Of a DNA stretch of 64,000 nucleotides, positions 48,361 to 57,600 are shown piece after piece. The translations under genes and the position numbers were made by a program. The DNA is from an uncultured Christensenellaceae bacterium (GTDB taxonomy: Bacteria; Bacillota; Clostridia; Christensenellales; Borkfalkiaceae): the NCBI GenBank assembly GCA_910589015.1, contig CAJUSA010000008.1, positions 1 to 64,000 on the forward strand. Direction: 5' to 3'. The notes under the pieces are model-generated. The model saw only the letters and a list, made by a program, of their open reading frames with translations, searched no databases and was not told the origin of the DNA. The number at the start of each line of letters is the position of its first letter. Within the stretch, counting starts at the first letter, position 1.

Positions 48361-48797
48361 ACGGCAGGGCTTGGACGTATGAGGATCTGAACGCGATCGC
48401 CTCGCTCGAAAAGGAATGTTTTCCCAAAGAGTGCTGGTCGCAGCGCATGTTGGCGGAATCCTTCCTCGGCGGGCGGTTTTTCGGATCGCTTTTAGAAGAG
48501 GACGGTGTTCTGGCGGCGTACGGCGGCGTGAGTATCGTCGAGGACGAGGCGGAAATCGAGCTTATCGCCACGGCGGAAATGTACCGTCGGTGCGGGCGGG
48601 GCGGCAAGATCCTCGAAGATCTGCTCAAAGAGGCGCGGCGGCGGGGCGCGAAGAGGGTGTTCCTCGAGGTGCGCGTATCCAACCGCGCGGCAATGATGCT
48701 CTATCTCAAACACGGTTTTGCGGGGCTTTATGCCCGTTCGCGGTATTATCCCGACGGCGAGGACGCCCTCGTCATGGTAAAGGAGTGGAAAGATTGA
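48357..48797 (+). CDS. rimI: Ribosomal protein S18 alanine N-acetyltransferase family (RimI)
   Basis: 146-aa GNAT. Acetyl-CoA-binding motif A is YRRCGRGGKILEDLLKEA (near residue 75) and the RimI-like motif B is VRVSNRAAMMLYLKHGF. Overlaps the tsaB stop (ATGA), the usual tsaE-tsaB-rimI order. N-acetylates ribosomal S18 or other N-termini; the exact target is unproven here. Confidence 0.88.
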   Translation: MNGRAWTYEDLNAIASLEKECFPKECWSQRMLAESFLGGRFFGSLLEEDGVLAAYGGVSIVEDEAEIELIATAEMYRRCGRGGKILEDLLKEARRRGAKRVFLEVRVSNRAAMMLYLKHGFAGLYARSRYYPDGEDALVMVKEWKD

Positions 48798-49486
48798 ATT
48801 ATATTCGTTGCGGCAAGGGCAAAGACCTTGTGTTTTTACACGGTTATCTTTCGAGTAAGGAAAGCTTTTATCCGCAAATCGAATATTTTTCGCGCTATTA
48901 CCGCGTAACGGCGCCCGACTTTCCCGGGTTCGGCGAAGGCGGTGCGCTGACGCAACCCTTTTCGGTGGGCGATTATGCCGACTGGCTGACGGGCTGGCTC
49001 AAAGACGTCGGCGTGGAATTTCCGCACGTCATCGCCCATTCCTTCGGCGGAAGGGTGGCGGTGAAGTGCCTTTCGCGCGGGGATCTTTTCGACCGCGCCG
49101 TGCTGTGCGGCTGCGCGGGGATCGTTCCGCCGCGTACGCTGAAATACCGTATGCGCGTCAAGACCTACAAGATCATGAAAAAGATCGCGCCGAGCTATGC
49201 GGAAAAGCATTACGGCAGCGAGGAATACCGCAGCCTTTCGCCCGTCATGCGCGAAAGTTATAAAAAAATCGTCAACGAAGACCTGCGCGCGGACGCATGT
49301 CGTATCGCCCGCCCCGTGCTCTTTATCAACGGCGCAAACGATACGCAGACGCCCGTCTCTTCGGCGCAGATTTATACGTCCTGCGTGAAGGAAAGCAAGC
49401 TGTTCGTCATGAACGGTTGCGGACACTTTGCGCATCTCGACGATCCGCTCGCCTTCAATCTGGCGGCAGAGGAGTTTTTCAAATGA
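48794..49486 (+). CDS. Alpha/beta hydrolase
   Basis: 230 aa from a TTG overlapping the rimI stop, with GGAG just upstream. LVFLHGYLSSKESF holds the oxyanion region, IAHSFGGRVAV the nucleophile Ser near residue 82, INGANDTQTP the acid and GCGHFAHLDDP the catalytic His, so the triad is complete. Substrate unknown. It lies between rimI and murF in a continuous overlapping operon. Confidence 0.88.
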   Translation: MNYIRCGKGKDLVFLHGYLSSKESFYPQIEYFSRYYRVTAPDFPGFGEGGALTQPFSVGDYADWLTGWLKDVGVEFPHVIAHSFGGRVAVKCLSRGDLFDRAVLCGCAGIVPPRTLKYRMRVKTYKIMKKIAPSYAEKHYGSEEYRSLSPVMRESYKKIVNEDLRADACRIARPVLFINGANDTQTPVSSAQIYTSCVKESKLFVMNGCGHFAHLDDPLAFNLAAEEFFK

Positions 49487-51099
49487 CCATTTTACCGTTG
49501 TTGAGCGTTCCCTTTCCGACGTCGCTCGTGATAAGCCTTGTCATGGGCGGAATTTTCGTCGGCTGTTTTTCGTTCGCCGTGTTTAAGCGCCTTCTCGGCG
49601 TGTTGCAACAGGAACATTACAAGGGCGGCGCGTTTTTGAAGTGGTACTTCCGCCGCGGCAATATCACGCGGCAGCGTGCCGAACTTTTGACGCTTTCGCT
49701 CGTGTTGCTCGTTGCGCTCTTCAACGTCTGTTTTTCCTTCCTCGGGTATAAGGGCGCCAACCTCGTTGCGCTTGCGCCGTTTTTCTTTCTCTTTCTCTTT
49801 TACTACCTCACCGAGGAAAAATATGCGCTGAAAGTGAAAACGGCGGTCACGCCCCGCCTTGTGCGCCTTACGGTATGCGAGTTCCTTTTGAATATCGCGT
49901 TTGCGACGGGGCTGTGTTTCGGCATGTATGCCCTTGCCGCGTGGGCGGATTTTAACTGGCTTTATTTGTTGCGTTTCGTGCCGCTTGCGCTCGTTCCGCT
50001 CGCTACGCCCGTTACGCTCGTGCTTGCCGCGGCGCTCTGCAAAGTGTACGAAATTCCGCGCGCAAAACATTTCGTCAAAAAAGCACGCAAGGCGCTGGCG
50101 CAAAGCCCGTGCGTCAAAGTCGGTATTACGGGCAGTTTCGGGAAAACAAGCGTCAAGAATTTCGCCGCGACCATTCTTGCCGAAAAATTCAGGGTGATCG
50201 CCACGCCCGCCTCGTACAATACGCCGCTCGGCATAGCGCGCACGGTAAACGAAGGGGGGCTCGATTGCGACGTTTTCCTTGCCGAAATGGGCGCGCGGCA
50301 TGTGGGCGATATTCGGGAACTGTGCGACATGGTGAAGCCTTCTTACGGCGTGGTGACGGGGGTGTGCGGTCAGCACCTCGAAACCTTCGGTTCGATCGAA
50401 AATATCTACCGCGAAAAGGGCGTGCTGGCGCAGACCTGCAAGTGCGTCGTGCTCGGTGAGCGCGCCGCAGGCATGAAGGAGGGCGACGGCGTTTTGTTGA
50501 GCGGAAGGGATTTTGCCGCCGAAAACATCGAATTACACCCCGACGGCACGCAGTTTGATCTGCGCATCGGAACCGTCGCCGTGCCCGTGAAAACCAAACT
50601 CTTAGGCAGGCATTGCGCCGAGGATATCGCGCTTGCCGCGGCGCTCTGTTCCGCGCTCGGCATGAGCGTGGGCGAGATCGCGGGGGGGATCGAGCGGATC
50701 GCGCCCGTAGAACACCGTTTGCAACGGATCGAAGGGGCGAACGGCGTAATTGTGCTCGACGACGCGTATAACTCCAACGTGGAAGGCGCGCGGTGCGCGC
50801 TCGAAGTGTTGCGGCTGTTCGAAGGCGGAAAATACGTCGTCACGCCCGGACTTGTGGAACTGGGCGAAATGGAAGAACAGGTAAACGCTGCGCTCGGTAA
50901 AAATCTGGTCGGGCTGAACGTCGTACTGGTCGGCGAAACGCTCGTGCGGGCGGTGCACAACGGCTACAAGGCGGCAGGCGGCGACGAAGGCATGCTTGTC
51001 ACCGTGCCCACGCTCGCAAAGGCACAGGAATATCTTGCAGAGCATTTGCAAGCGGGCGACTGCGTGCTGTTCCTCAACGATCTGCCCGATATTTACTGA
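49483..51099 (+). CDS. murF: MurF-like ligase with an N-terminal membrane domain
   Basis: 538 aa. Residues 1-185 contain four to five membrane segments (LVISLVMGGIFVGCFSF, LTLSLVLLVALFNVCF, FFFLFLFYYL, FLLNIAFATGLCFGMYAL, LVPLATPVTLVLAAAL). The Mur ligase part follows: P-loop GITGSFGKTSVKN near 205, SYNTPLGIARTV, EMGARHVGDI near 260 and LDDAYNSNVEG near 420. It adds D-Ala-D-Ala to UDP-MurNAc-tripeptide. Soluble MurF lacks the membrane part. The start overlaps the hydrolase stop. ddl follows 250 bases later. Confidence 0.85.
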   Translation: MTILPLLSVPFPTSLVISLVMGGIFVGCFSFAVFKRLLGVLQQEHYKGGAFLKWYFRRGNITRQRAELLTLSLVLLVALFNVCFSFLGYKGANLVALAPFFFLFLFYYLTEEKYALKVKTAVTPRLVRLTVCEFLLNIAFATGLCFGMYALAAWADFNWLYLLRFVPLALVPLATPVTLVLAAALCKVYEIPRAKHFVKKARKALAQSPCVKVGITGSFGKTSVKNFAATILAEKFRVIATPASYNTPLGIARTVNEGGLDCDVFLAEMGARHVGDIRELCDMVKPSYGVVTGVCGQHLETFGSIENIYREKGVLAQTCKCVVLGERAAGMKEGDGVLLSGRDFAAENIELHPDGTQFDLRIGTVAVPVKTKLLGRHCAEDIALAAALCSALGMSVGEIAGGIERIAPVEHRLQRIEGANGVIVLDDAYNSNVEGARCALEVLRLFEGGKYVVTPGLVELGEMEEQVNAALGKNLVGLNVVLVGETLVRAVHNGYKAAGGDEGMLVTVPTLAKAQEYLAEHLQAGDCVLFLNDLPDIY

Positions 51100-51106
51100 G
51101 AAAAGC

Positions 51107-51275
51107 AACGCGATGTCATGTTAGGCGTATGAAACGTGCCGTCATGTTGGGCGTATGAAACGCGATGTCATGTTGAGCGTATGAAACGCGATGTCATGTT
51201 GAGCGTAGCCGAAACATCTTAAAGGCGAGATTCCTCGACAAGCTCGGAATGACAAAAGCAAGCTCGGAATGACGG
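51107..51275. repeat. Four tandem 26-bp units plus GAATGACA-type extragenic repeat
   Basis: Units start at 51107, 51133, 51159 and 51185, each AACGCGATGTCATGTTGAGCG plus TATGA with a few substitutions in the first two. The last unit runs into AAACATCT, AGATTCCTCGACAAGCTCGG and two AATGACA copies at 51249 and 51269. TGTCATGTTGAGCG is the inverted partner of CTCGGAATGACA. Confidence 0.8.
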
Positions 51276-51356
51276 TTCGGATATTTTTGTAAGCGCGGAA
51301 AGATATATTTGTTTTACCTCACTAAAGATGAAAAATTCTTTTGCGGGGTATTTTTT

Positions 51357-52448
51357 ATGAAAACGGTTGCCGTATTTTTCGGCGGAAGATCCAACGAACG
51401 CGAAATTTCGATCATAACGGGCACCTTTGCCGCCAACCTCTTAAAAGGGGCGGGGTATCGCGTCGTGCCCGTGTATATCGGCGAAGATAACGTCTTTTAC
51501 ACGTCGTCCGAGATGATGCGGGTAGACTTTTTCCGCACATATCTTCCCGCGGCGAAACATGCCGCCGAATTGCGGACGGGGCGGCTCGTGCGTGCGGGAA
51601 AACCCAAAAAAACGCTGGCGCAGATTGATTGCGCGCTCAACTGCTGCCACGGGGGCATGGGCGAGGATGGCACGCTTTCGGCGCTGTTGCGCTATTATAA
51701 AATCAAAAGCGCGTCGCCCGATATCGAAGTTTCGTCGGTGTTTATGGATAAAACACTCTCGAAAATCGCGGCGGCGGGGTTACATATTCCCGTGCTGCCC
51801 TCTCTCGCCCTGCGCGAGGGGGAAAGTGCGGAAGGGGCGGCGGCGCTCGGGTTTCCTGTCATCGTCAAGCCCGCGCGGTTGGGTTCGAGCATCGGCATCA
51901 AGATTGCCGAAAACGCCGAACAACTGCAACAGGCTTTGCAATATGCCTACCGCCTCGACGATACCGTGCTTATCGAACGCTATCTGCCCGATAAGCGCGA
52001 TATTAACTGTGCGGCGTATTCGAAGAACGGCACGGTGGTCGTATCCGAATGCGAAGAGGTGTTTTCGCAAAGCGATATTCTGACGTTTTCCGAAAAATAC
52101 GAGGGCGGCGGCGAGCGGCGCAGCGAGATGCCCGCCGATCTGGACAAGAAAACGGCGGATAAGATCAAAGAATGCGTCAAGCGCTTATACGAAGCCTTCG
52201 GCGTGCGCGGCGTAGTGCGAGCGGATTTTCTCGTTTCGGGGAAAGAGGTTTACTTTAATGAACTGAACACCGTTCCCGGTTCGCTTGCCTGTTACCTCTT
52301 CGGGGAAAAGCTGACGCAGTCGCGCGCGTTTCTTGCAGAACTCATCGAGGACGCGCTGCGCGCTTGCGGCGAAGAAAAAGCCACCGTTTGTTCGGGGATT
52401 TTGAATACCGCGGTTTTTTCGGGCGGAAAGAGTTGCAAACGGCGTTGA
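51357..52448 (+). CDS. ddl: D-alanine--D-alanine ligase
   Basis: 363 aa from ATG 51357, chosen because KTVAVFFGGRSNEREISI is the conserved Ddl start with GG-x-S-x-E. ATP-grasp blocks: GFPVIVKPARLGSSIGI near 170, ADFLVSGKEVYFNELNTVPG near 295 with the metal-binding Glu/Asn. Makes the dipeptide used by MurF, whose gene lies upstream. The upstream repeats separate the two; no clear SD is seen. Confidence 0.92.
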   Translation: MKTVAVFFGGRSNEREISIITGTFAANLLKGAGYRVVPVYIGEDNVFYTSSEMMRVDFFRTYLPAAKHAAELRTGRLVRAGKPKKTLAQIDCALNCCHGGMGEDGTLSALLRYYKIKSASPDIEVSSVFMDKTLSKIAAAGLHIPVLPSLALREGESAEGAAALGFPVIVKPARLGSSIGIKIAENAEQLQQALQYAYRLDDTVLIERYLPDKRDINCAAYSKNGTVVVSECEEVFSQSDILTFSEKYEGGGERRSEMPADLDKKTADKIKECVKRLYEAFGVRGVVRADFLVSGKEVYFNELNTVPGSLACYLFGEKLTQSRAFLAELIEDALRACGEEKATVCSGILNTAVFSGGKSCKRR

Positions 52449-52461
52449 AATAAAGTATAAT
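52433..52461 (+). promoter_or_regulatory. Promoter upstream of icd
   Basis: TTGCAA (52433-52438), 17-bp spacer, TATAAT (52456-52461), overlapping the 3' end of ddl. A second candidate, TTGATT then TATAAT with 16-17 bp, lies near 52566-52593, closer to icd. Confidence 0.65.
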
Positions 52462-52621
52462 ACAAGCGAAAAAACCTGCTTGTAAGGGTTTTTGAGCGCC
52501 GTATTCAAACTTTAATGCGTTTTTCGTAAAAAAAACGGCGGTGCGACAGCGACGCGAAAAAATCTTTGATTTTTTGCATTGCTATGTTATAATACCGAAC
52601 AAGATAAAAAGAGGTACCCGC

Positions 52622-53833
52622 GTGAAAATTGCCATGAAAACGCCGCTCGTCGAAATGGACGGCGACGAAATGACCCGCATTCTCTGGAAAGAGATCAAAG
52701 AAATTCTGATCGAGCCTTATGTCGATCTGAAAACCGAATATTACGATTTAGGGCTTGTCAACCGCGATAAAACCGACGACGAAGTGACGAAGGAAAGCGC
52801 GCTTGCAACCAAAAAATACGGCGTAGCCGTGAAATGCGCCACGATCACGCCCAACTTGCAACGCATGAAAGAATATAAGCTCAAAAAGCTTTGGAAGAGC
52901 CCCAACGGCACCATTCGCCGCATTCTCGACGGCACGGTGTTCCGTGCACCCATTCTGTGCGAAGGGATCCGCTCGTACGTTCCCGGTTGGAAGCAACCCA
53001 TCGTGCTCGCCCGTCATGCTTACGGCGACGTGTACTCGGCGGTGGACGAAGAGATCGGCGCGGGGGAAAAGGTCTATCTCGTGCGCGAGGACGCGGCGGG
53101 GAAGGTAATCAAAAAGACGCTTGTGCACGACTTCGCCTCATCGGGCGGCGTGGCGCAGGGCATGCATAACAGCGACGACTCGATCGCCTCGTTCGCGCAT
53201 TCGTGTTTCCGCTATGCGCTCGACTGCAAACTGCCCGTGATTTTTGCGACGAAGGACACCATTTCCAAACAGTACGACGGACGGTTCAAACAGATCTTCG
53301 CCGAGGTGTATAAACAATACGAAAAAGCCTTCGAAGAGAACGGAATGTGGTACTTGTATACCCTTATCGACGACGCGGTGGCGCGCGTGGTTCGTTCGGA
53401 AGGCGGTTTGCTGTGGGCGTGCAAGAACTACGACGGCGATGTCATGAGCGACATGGTCGCCACGGCGTACGGTTCGCTCGGGATGATGAGCTCGGTGCTC
53501 GTTTCGCCCGACGGCAAGTATGAATACGAGGCGGCGCACGGCACGGTGACGCGGCATTATTATAAGCATTTGAAAGGGGAAGAAACTTCCACCAACTCGG
53601 TGGCGACGATCTTCGCCTGGACGGGCGCGCTCGCAAAGCGCGGCGAGATAGACGGCATTCCCGCACTGTGCTCTTTTGCGCGGCGGTTAGAGAACGCCTG
53701 CGTGAAAACCATCGAAGAGGGCAAGATGACGGGCGATCTTATTCCGCTCTTTTCCCGCGAGGGGATCGTGCCCGAAAAATTATCGTCTACGGGTTTTTTG
53801 CGCGCCGTCGCCGCGTGGCTCGAACGCGGTTGA
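52622..53833 (+). CDS. icd: NADP-dependent isocitrate dehydrogenase
   Basis: 403 aa from GTG 52622 (SD AGAGGT). VEMDGDEMTRILW at the N-terminus, KSPNGTIRRILDGTVFR near 92, KDTISKQYDGRFK near 210, DDAVARVVRSEGG near 245 and AAHGTVTRHYY near 305 identify the homodimeric eukaryote-like (type II) NADP enzyme. It makes 2-oxoglutarate and NADPH for amino-acid synthesis. Longer upstream frames lack SD support. Confidence 0.93.
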   Translation: MKIAMKTPLVEMDGDEMTRILWKEIKEILIEPYVDLKTEYYDLGLVNRDKTDDEVTKESALATKKYGVAVKCATITPNLQRMKEYKLKKLWKSPNGTIRRILDGTVFRAPILCEGIRSYVPGWKQPIVLARHAYGDVYSAVDEEIGAGEKVYLVREDAAGKVIKKTLVHDFASSGGVAQGMHNSDDSIASFAHSCFRYALDCKLPVIFATKDTISKQYDGRFKQIFAEVYKQYEKAFEENGMWYLYTLIDDAVARVVRSEGGLLWACKNYDGDVMSDMVATAYGSLGMMSSVLVSPDGKYEYEAAHGTVTRHYYKHLKGEETSTNSVATIFAWTGALAKRGEIDGIPALCSFARRLENACVKTIEEGKMTGDLIPLFSREGIVPEKLSSTGFLRAVAAWLERG

Positions 53834-54608
53834 GGTCATGCTGATCAGAATAGGGCAATTAAATTATCCGATTATCCGCGCGTTACCGACTGGGAAGTCC
53901 GCACACTGATCGAGTTTATCGAATACGAGGAACGCCACGGGCGGCAATGCCCGATCGAGTGCGGCGACGAAGAACTGCTTGCGACCGTTCAGGCGAAATG
54001 ATACGATCGGGAAAGATACCGCAACGTTCCGCGGCCCCGCCTGATCACCGAATGCACGGCTTGTCCGCAACGGAAAGGGTGCGTGACCGAGTTTGTATGC
54101 CATACAACGTCGCCCGAACATGCAAGAGAGATTTTTTCGTGCGGCAAACTGCTTTCCGCCCCCCCTTGCCCGCAACGCGCCGCCCGAATTGTTGGCAGCG
54201 GAAAAACGCAACGCCGCAAACGATCCCGCCGATTATTTCGAATACGTCATGCTGGCGTGGGGGAATTGTCAGGCGGGCGACAGGCTGGTCACGGAACGCA
54301 GGTTAGGGCGTTTTCCCGACGGGGACGATCTGAGTATCGGTTTTACCCCTGCGGTACGGTTTTATTTCCGTTACGACGAACTTGCGAAGCACCCGAATTG
54401 TTGTTTCGAAGGCGTTCTGCCGATGAAGATCAAAGACGCGATAATCTTATCCGAATGGGTGTACGCGGTCGTGATACCCGAAGGACTGCGGCATGAACTG
54501 CAAGACGCCGTCCCGCCCGAGCTGCAACCAAAGATCCGCTACGTTGCAAACGATTGCAAAGATATCTGGGAATGGTCGGAAAAGGTGTATGGGATAATCG
54601 AATGCTGA
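53834..54608 (+). pseudogene. Broken gene for an unrecognised Cys-rich protein
   Basis: Reading in the icd frame after its stop gives DYPRVTDWEVRTLIEFIEYE, ending at an in-frame TGA (53998-54000), then YDRERY, ECTACPQRKGC and CHTTSPEHAREIFSCGKLLSA. After a seven-C run (54159-54165) the sense moves to another frame with ELLAAEKRNAANDP, DYFEYVMLAWGNCQAGDR and a full C-terminus to 54608. Start codon missing, one nonsense codon (probably an original Trp) and one frameshift. The family is familiar in gut Clostridia but I cannot name it. Confidence 0.7.
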
Positions 54609-54613
54609 CGTTA

Positions 54614-54648
54614 AAAAAAGCTCACGGGCAATTGCCCGCGAGCTTTTT
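54614..54648. terminator. Terminator between the pseudogene and the surface lipoprotein
   Basis: GCTC-A-CGGGCAATTGCCCG-C-GAGC hairpin flanked by A and T runs; works on both strands. Confidence 0.75.
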
Positions 54649-54663
54649 GTTTGGCATCAACCG

Positions 54664-57600
54664 TTACATGAAGGTGATCTGCACCGAGCAGTCCTCGGTC
54701 GCAATGACGACGAGGTGCATTCTCGGCGTGAAGTTCGCCGCCGCGATCAGATCGCCGCTTTTGAGCAGATATTCGTCTTTGCGGCGGTCGTCGTTGAACG
54801 AGCTTGCGCCGAGGTTATAGACGATGAAGTTACCTGCGGTGAAGTTGACGGTGTAACCCTCTTTGTCCTGAATGACGAAGTAGTGTTCTTCGCCCTTTTT
54901 CAAATTGAGCGTATACGATTTTACGGTCACCTCTTCGGGCAAATCCTTCGAGCCTTCTTCGGGCATGACGTTCCACGAGAAGGTGTATCCGTAGCTGACG
55001 GGGAAGGACGAGCCGGTGCTCGAAAGGCTGAACGCGAAGGTTTCGCCCTGTTTGAGCACGACGCGGTAAACGTTCGTGGCGTAATCGAACACATAGCGCG
55101 TTGCGTTATCCGAAACGTTCAGCATGGCGTTGGGGTTCGAGAAGGAGATGATATAAAGCCCGTCTTTCGGTGCCGTGAAGGAATAGTATACGACGTCGCC
55201 CACCGTAGTCAGTTGCTGATCGCTGTATACGCCTTCGATCGATACGCGGCCCGTTACGGAAGTATCCGTCGCCTTCATCGTCACTTCGATCGCGTGCTGC
55301 GCGTCGTAACCGAGTTTATCCGCTAAGCGGAAATAAAGGGTGTCGTTGCCTTTGAGCGCGGCGACCGAGAAGGAAACGGGCGTATCCGTCACTTCCAGCG
55401 TGAGGTAGACGTTGCCCTCGTGAACCGCGCCGTTATACACGATGCGCGCATTGTCGTCTTCGGCGGAAAGGATATAGCGCCCTGCCGCGGTAACGGTGTA
55501 ATAAACGGTGTCGCCTGCATAAACGGCGGCGTATAATCCCGTCTGCGTGATCTCGTAGGGGGTTGCGCGCTTGCCGTCGCCGCCCGCGGGTGCCGTGGCG
55601 TTGACCGCGTTCTTTTTGATGTTGACGATCGCGGAAGCCGTGCCGTCCTCGGCGGCAAGGCGGAAGAGGACGCTGTGCCCCGCTTTGAGCAGCAGTTCGG
55701 AAAGGTCGGCACGCATGCCGTCCTCGACGTATACGCTGACGGAAGCGTTGACAAACGCGATTTCGTAAATGCCGTCTTCGTCGGCGGTGAAGGAATACCA
55801 CACGCCGTCTTTGCCGATGTTTTCAAGCGTGTCGCCGTCGTGAACGGGAACGGGGTTCGCCTTGTTGGTTCCGATAACGTAATTGACGGTGACGATATAG
55901 GTTTTGCTTTCGTTTGCCGTGATCGTGAACACTTCGCCTGCCGTCACGGGCGATTTGGAAACGGTCGCGCCCGTCACGGTGATATCGACGACGCCGTCCT
56001 CGGCGTAGGTGAGATAAACGGGCGTGCCCGCCGTGATCCTCACCGAGAAGGAACCGATTTCAAGCTCGTAAGGGCTGCTTTGCGTGCCGTCGCCGCGCGA
56101 GGGCACGGGTTCGGGAAGCGGGGTGCCGTCATCGTAATAATACGCCGAGAAGAGGTAAAGGCTGTCGTTCGTGTAAGAGCCGAATCCGCCGAGCCAGGAA
56201 GACGCCGAAGAGGCGAAGAGCGAGAGGAACTCTTTGAGCGTATCGTCGAGGGGATACATGCCGTCGGCGTTGACGTATTTGAGGTAGTATTCGTCGAATG
56301 CGTCGGCGTCGGTGGGGGTGCCGTTTTCCGCAGGGGTCAACGCGCCGCGAAGAAGGCGGGTGTAATCGCGCAACGTGTAGGGCGCGTTGGGGTCTTTCAT
56401 GTCCTCTTCCGTCGTCACGTTGAAACGGTAGGGGCTTATGCCGCTGCTGTCGAGCGATTCAAACGACGCGTCGGGATAGTACGGGGGAATGTTGCCTTTA
56501 AGTTTTACATAGACAACAGGCCCGTTTTCGGCGTTGAGATGATACAATCCGTCGTTGCCTTTCACGATGCGCGGCGCCGTTTTGTATACGCCGATTGCCT
56601 GAGGCGTTCCTTCGGGGCGGTCAGCCTGCGTAAGCACGCCTGCGGCGGGTTCCTCGGCGTTGACGATGAGGTACTGTCTGCCCGCGTCGGCGTCGCCGAT
56701 GCGCTCGATGCTGATTTTGACGGGCAGGGGATAGCGCACGTTATCGTTGGTGAAGATACGCAGCAGCCATTCGGCATCGTTGGGGCGGTTCTTGTCGATA
56801 TTGCCCGCGGAATCCTTGTAGTAAAGCGTATCGTCCGCAATGTTAAATTCGAAAATACCGTTGTAGGAAAGCGATTCGTTTTCGCTCGCTGAGCCGTCGG
56901 CGGGGGGCGTGGGGTTGGAAGGGCTTGTTACATAACGGTTATAGATGTGGTGCATGACGAAGTTGCCTTCGGAGAGAATGCGCACCTGATATCTACCGCT
57001 TTCCGCAGGGCGGAAGGAAATGAGCGCGGGCAGAAGTTCCTGAATTTCAAGATCGAATTCGCCCGTCGTTTCGATGCGCGTTTCGTTGCGTTCGGCAGGT
57101 GCGAGAAGGACGAACTGGAACGATGCGTCGGCATTGCCTGCGGTCAGCGCAAACGTGAAGTTGGCGTTCTTCGTGCAGGCAAGCGCGGCGCCGATTGAGT
57201 TGGGCGCCGTGAATACGTCGCCGTTCGTCACGTCGTACGGCTTGCTGATCAAAATCAGGTTGCATCCGCTCGGTTTGTTGACGTAAAGGGTGTAGTAATC
57301 GCTTTCGGTTGCGCGCATGGTGAAGAACTGTGTTTCACCCTTTTTGAGCGTGGCAGTCACGAAATATCCCTTGCGTCCGGGCGAGCTTTCGGTGGCGATC
57401 GCCGATTCGCGGAACGAGGTCGAACCGATGGCGTTTGCAAACGCGTTCTTTTCGTCGTTGGACATTTCGTTTTCCAGACGGACGAGGTTTTCGCGCAGCA
57501 GGTTGAAGGTCATTGTGCCGCCCTTCGCGTCGATCTCATAAGGCGATTTTGTGCTGCCCGTGTAGTTGCGGTCGTAGTTGTAGCCCGTAGGGGGGGTGAT

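Noticed and set aside
48416..48793. N-terminal extension of the alpha/beta hydrolase
   Set aside because: It is an out-of-frame reading of rimI; the TTG at 48794 with GGAG upstream gives the normal hydrolase N-terminus.
51107..51210. CRISPR array
   Set aside because: The 26-bp units are directly adjacent without spacers, and no cas genes are near; it is a simple tandem repeat.
53998..54000. TGA recoding (selenocysteine or Trp)
   Set aside because: TGA is used as a normal stop by many genes here, no SECIS-like hairpin is evident, and the same gene has a frameshift and no start; decay is simpler.
55675..56892. 405-codon plus-strand frame
   Set aside because: Antisense to the 1162-aa lipoprotein and of low-complexity Val/Arg/Gly composition; shadow frame.
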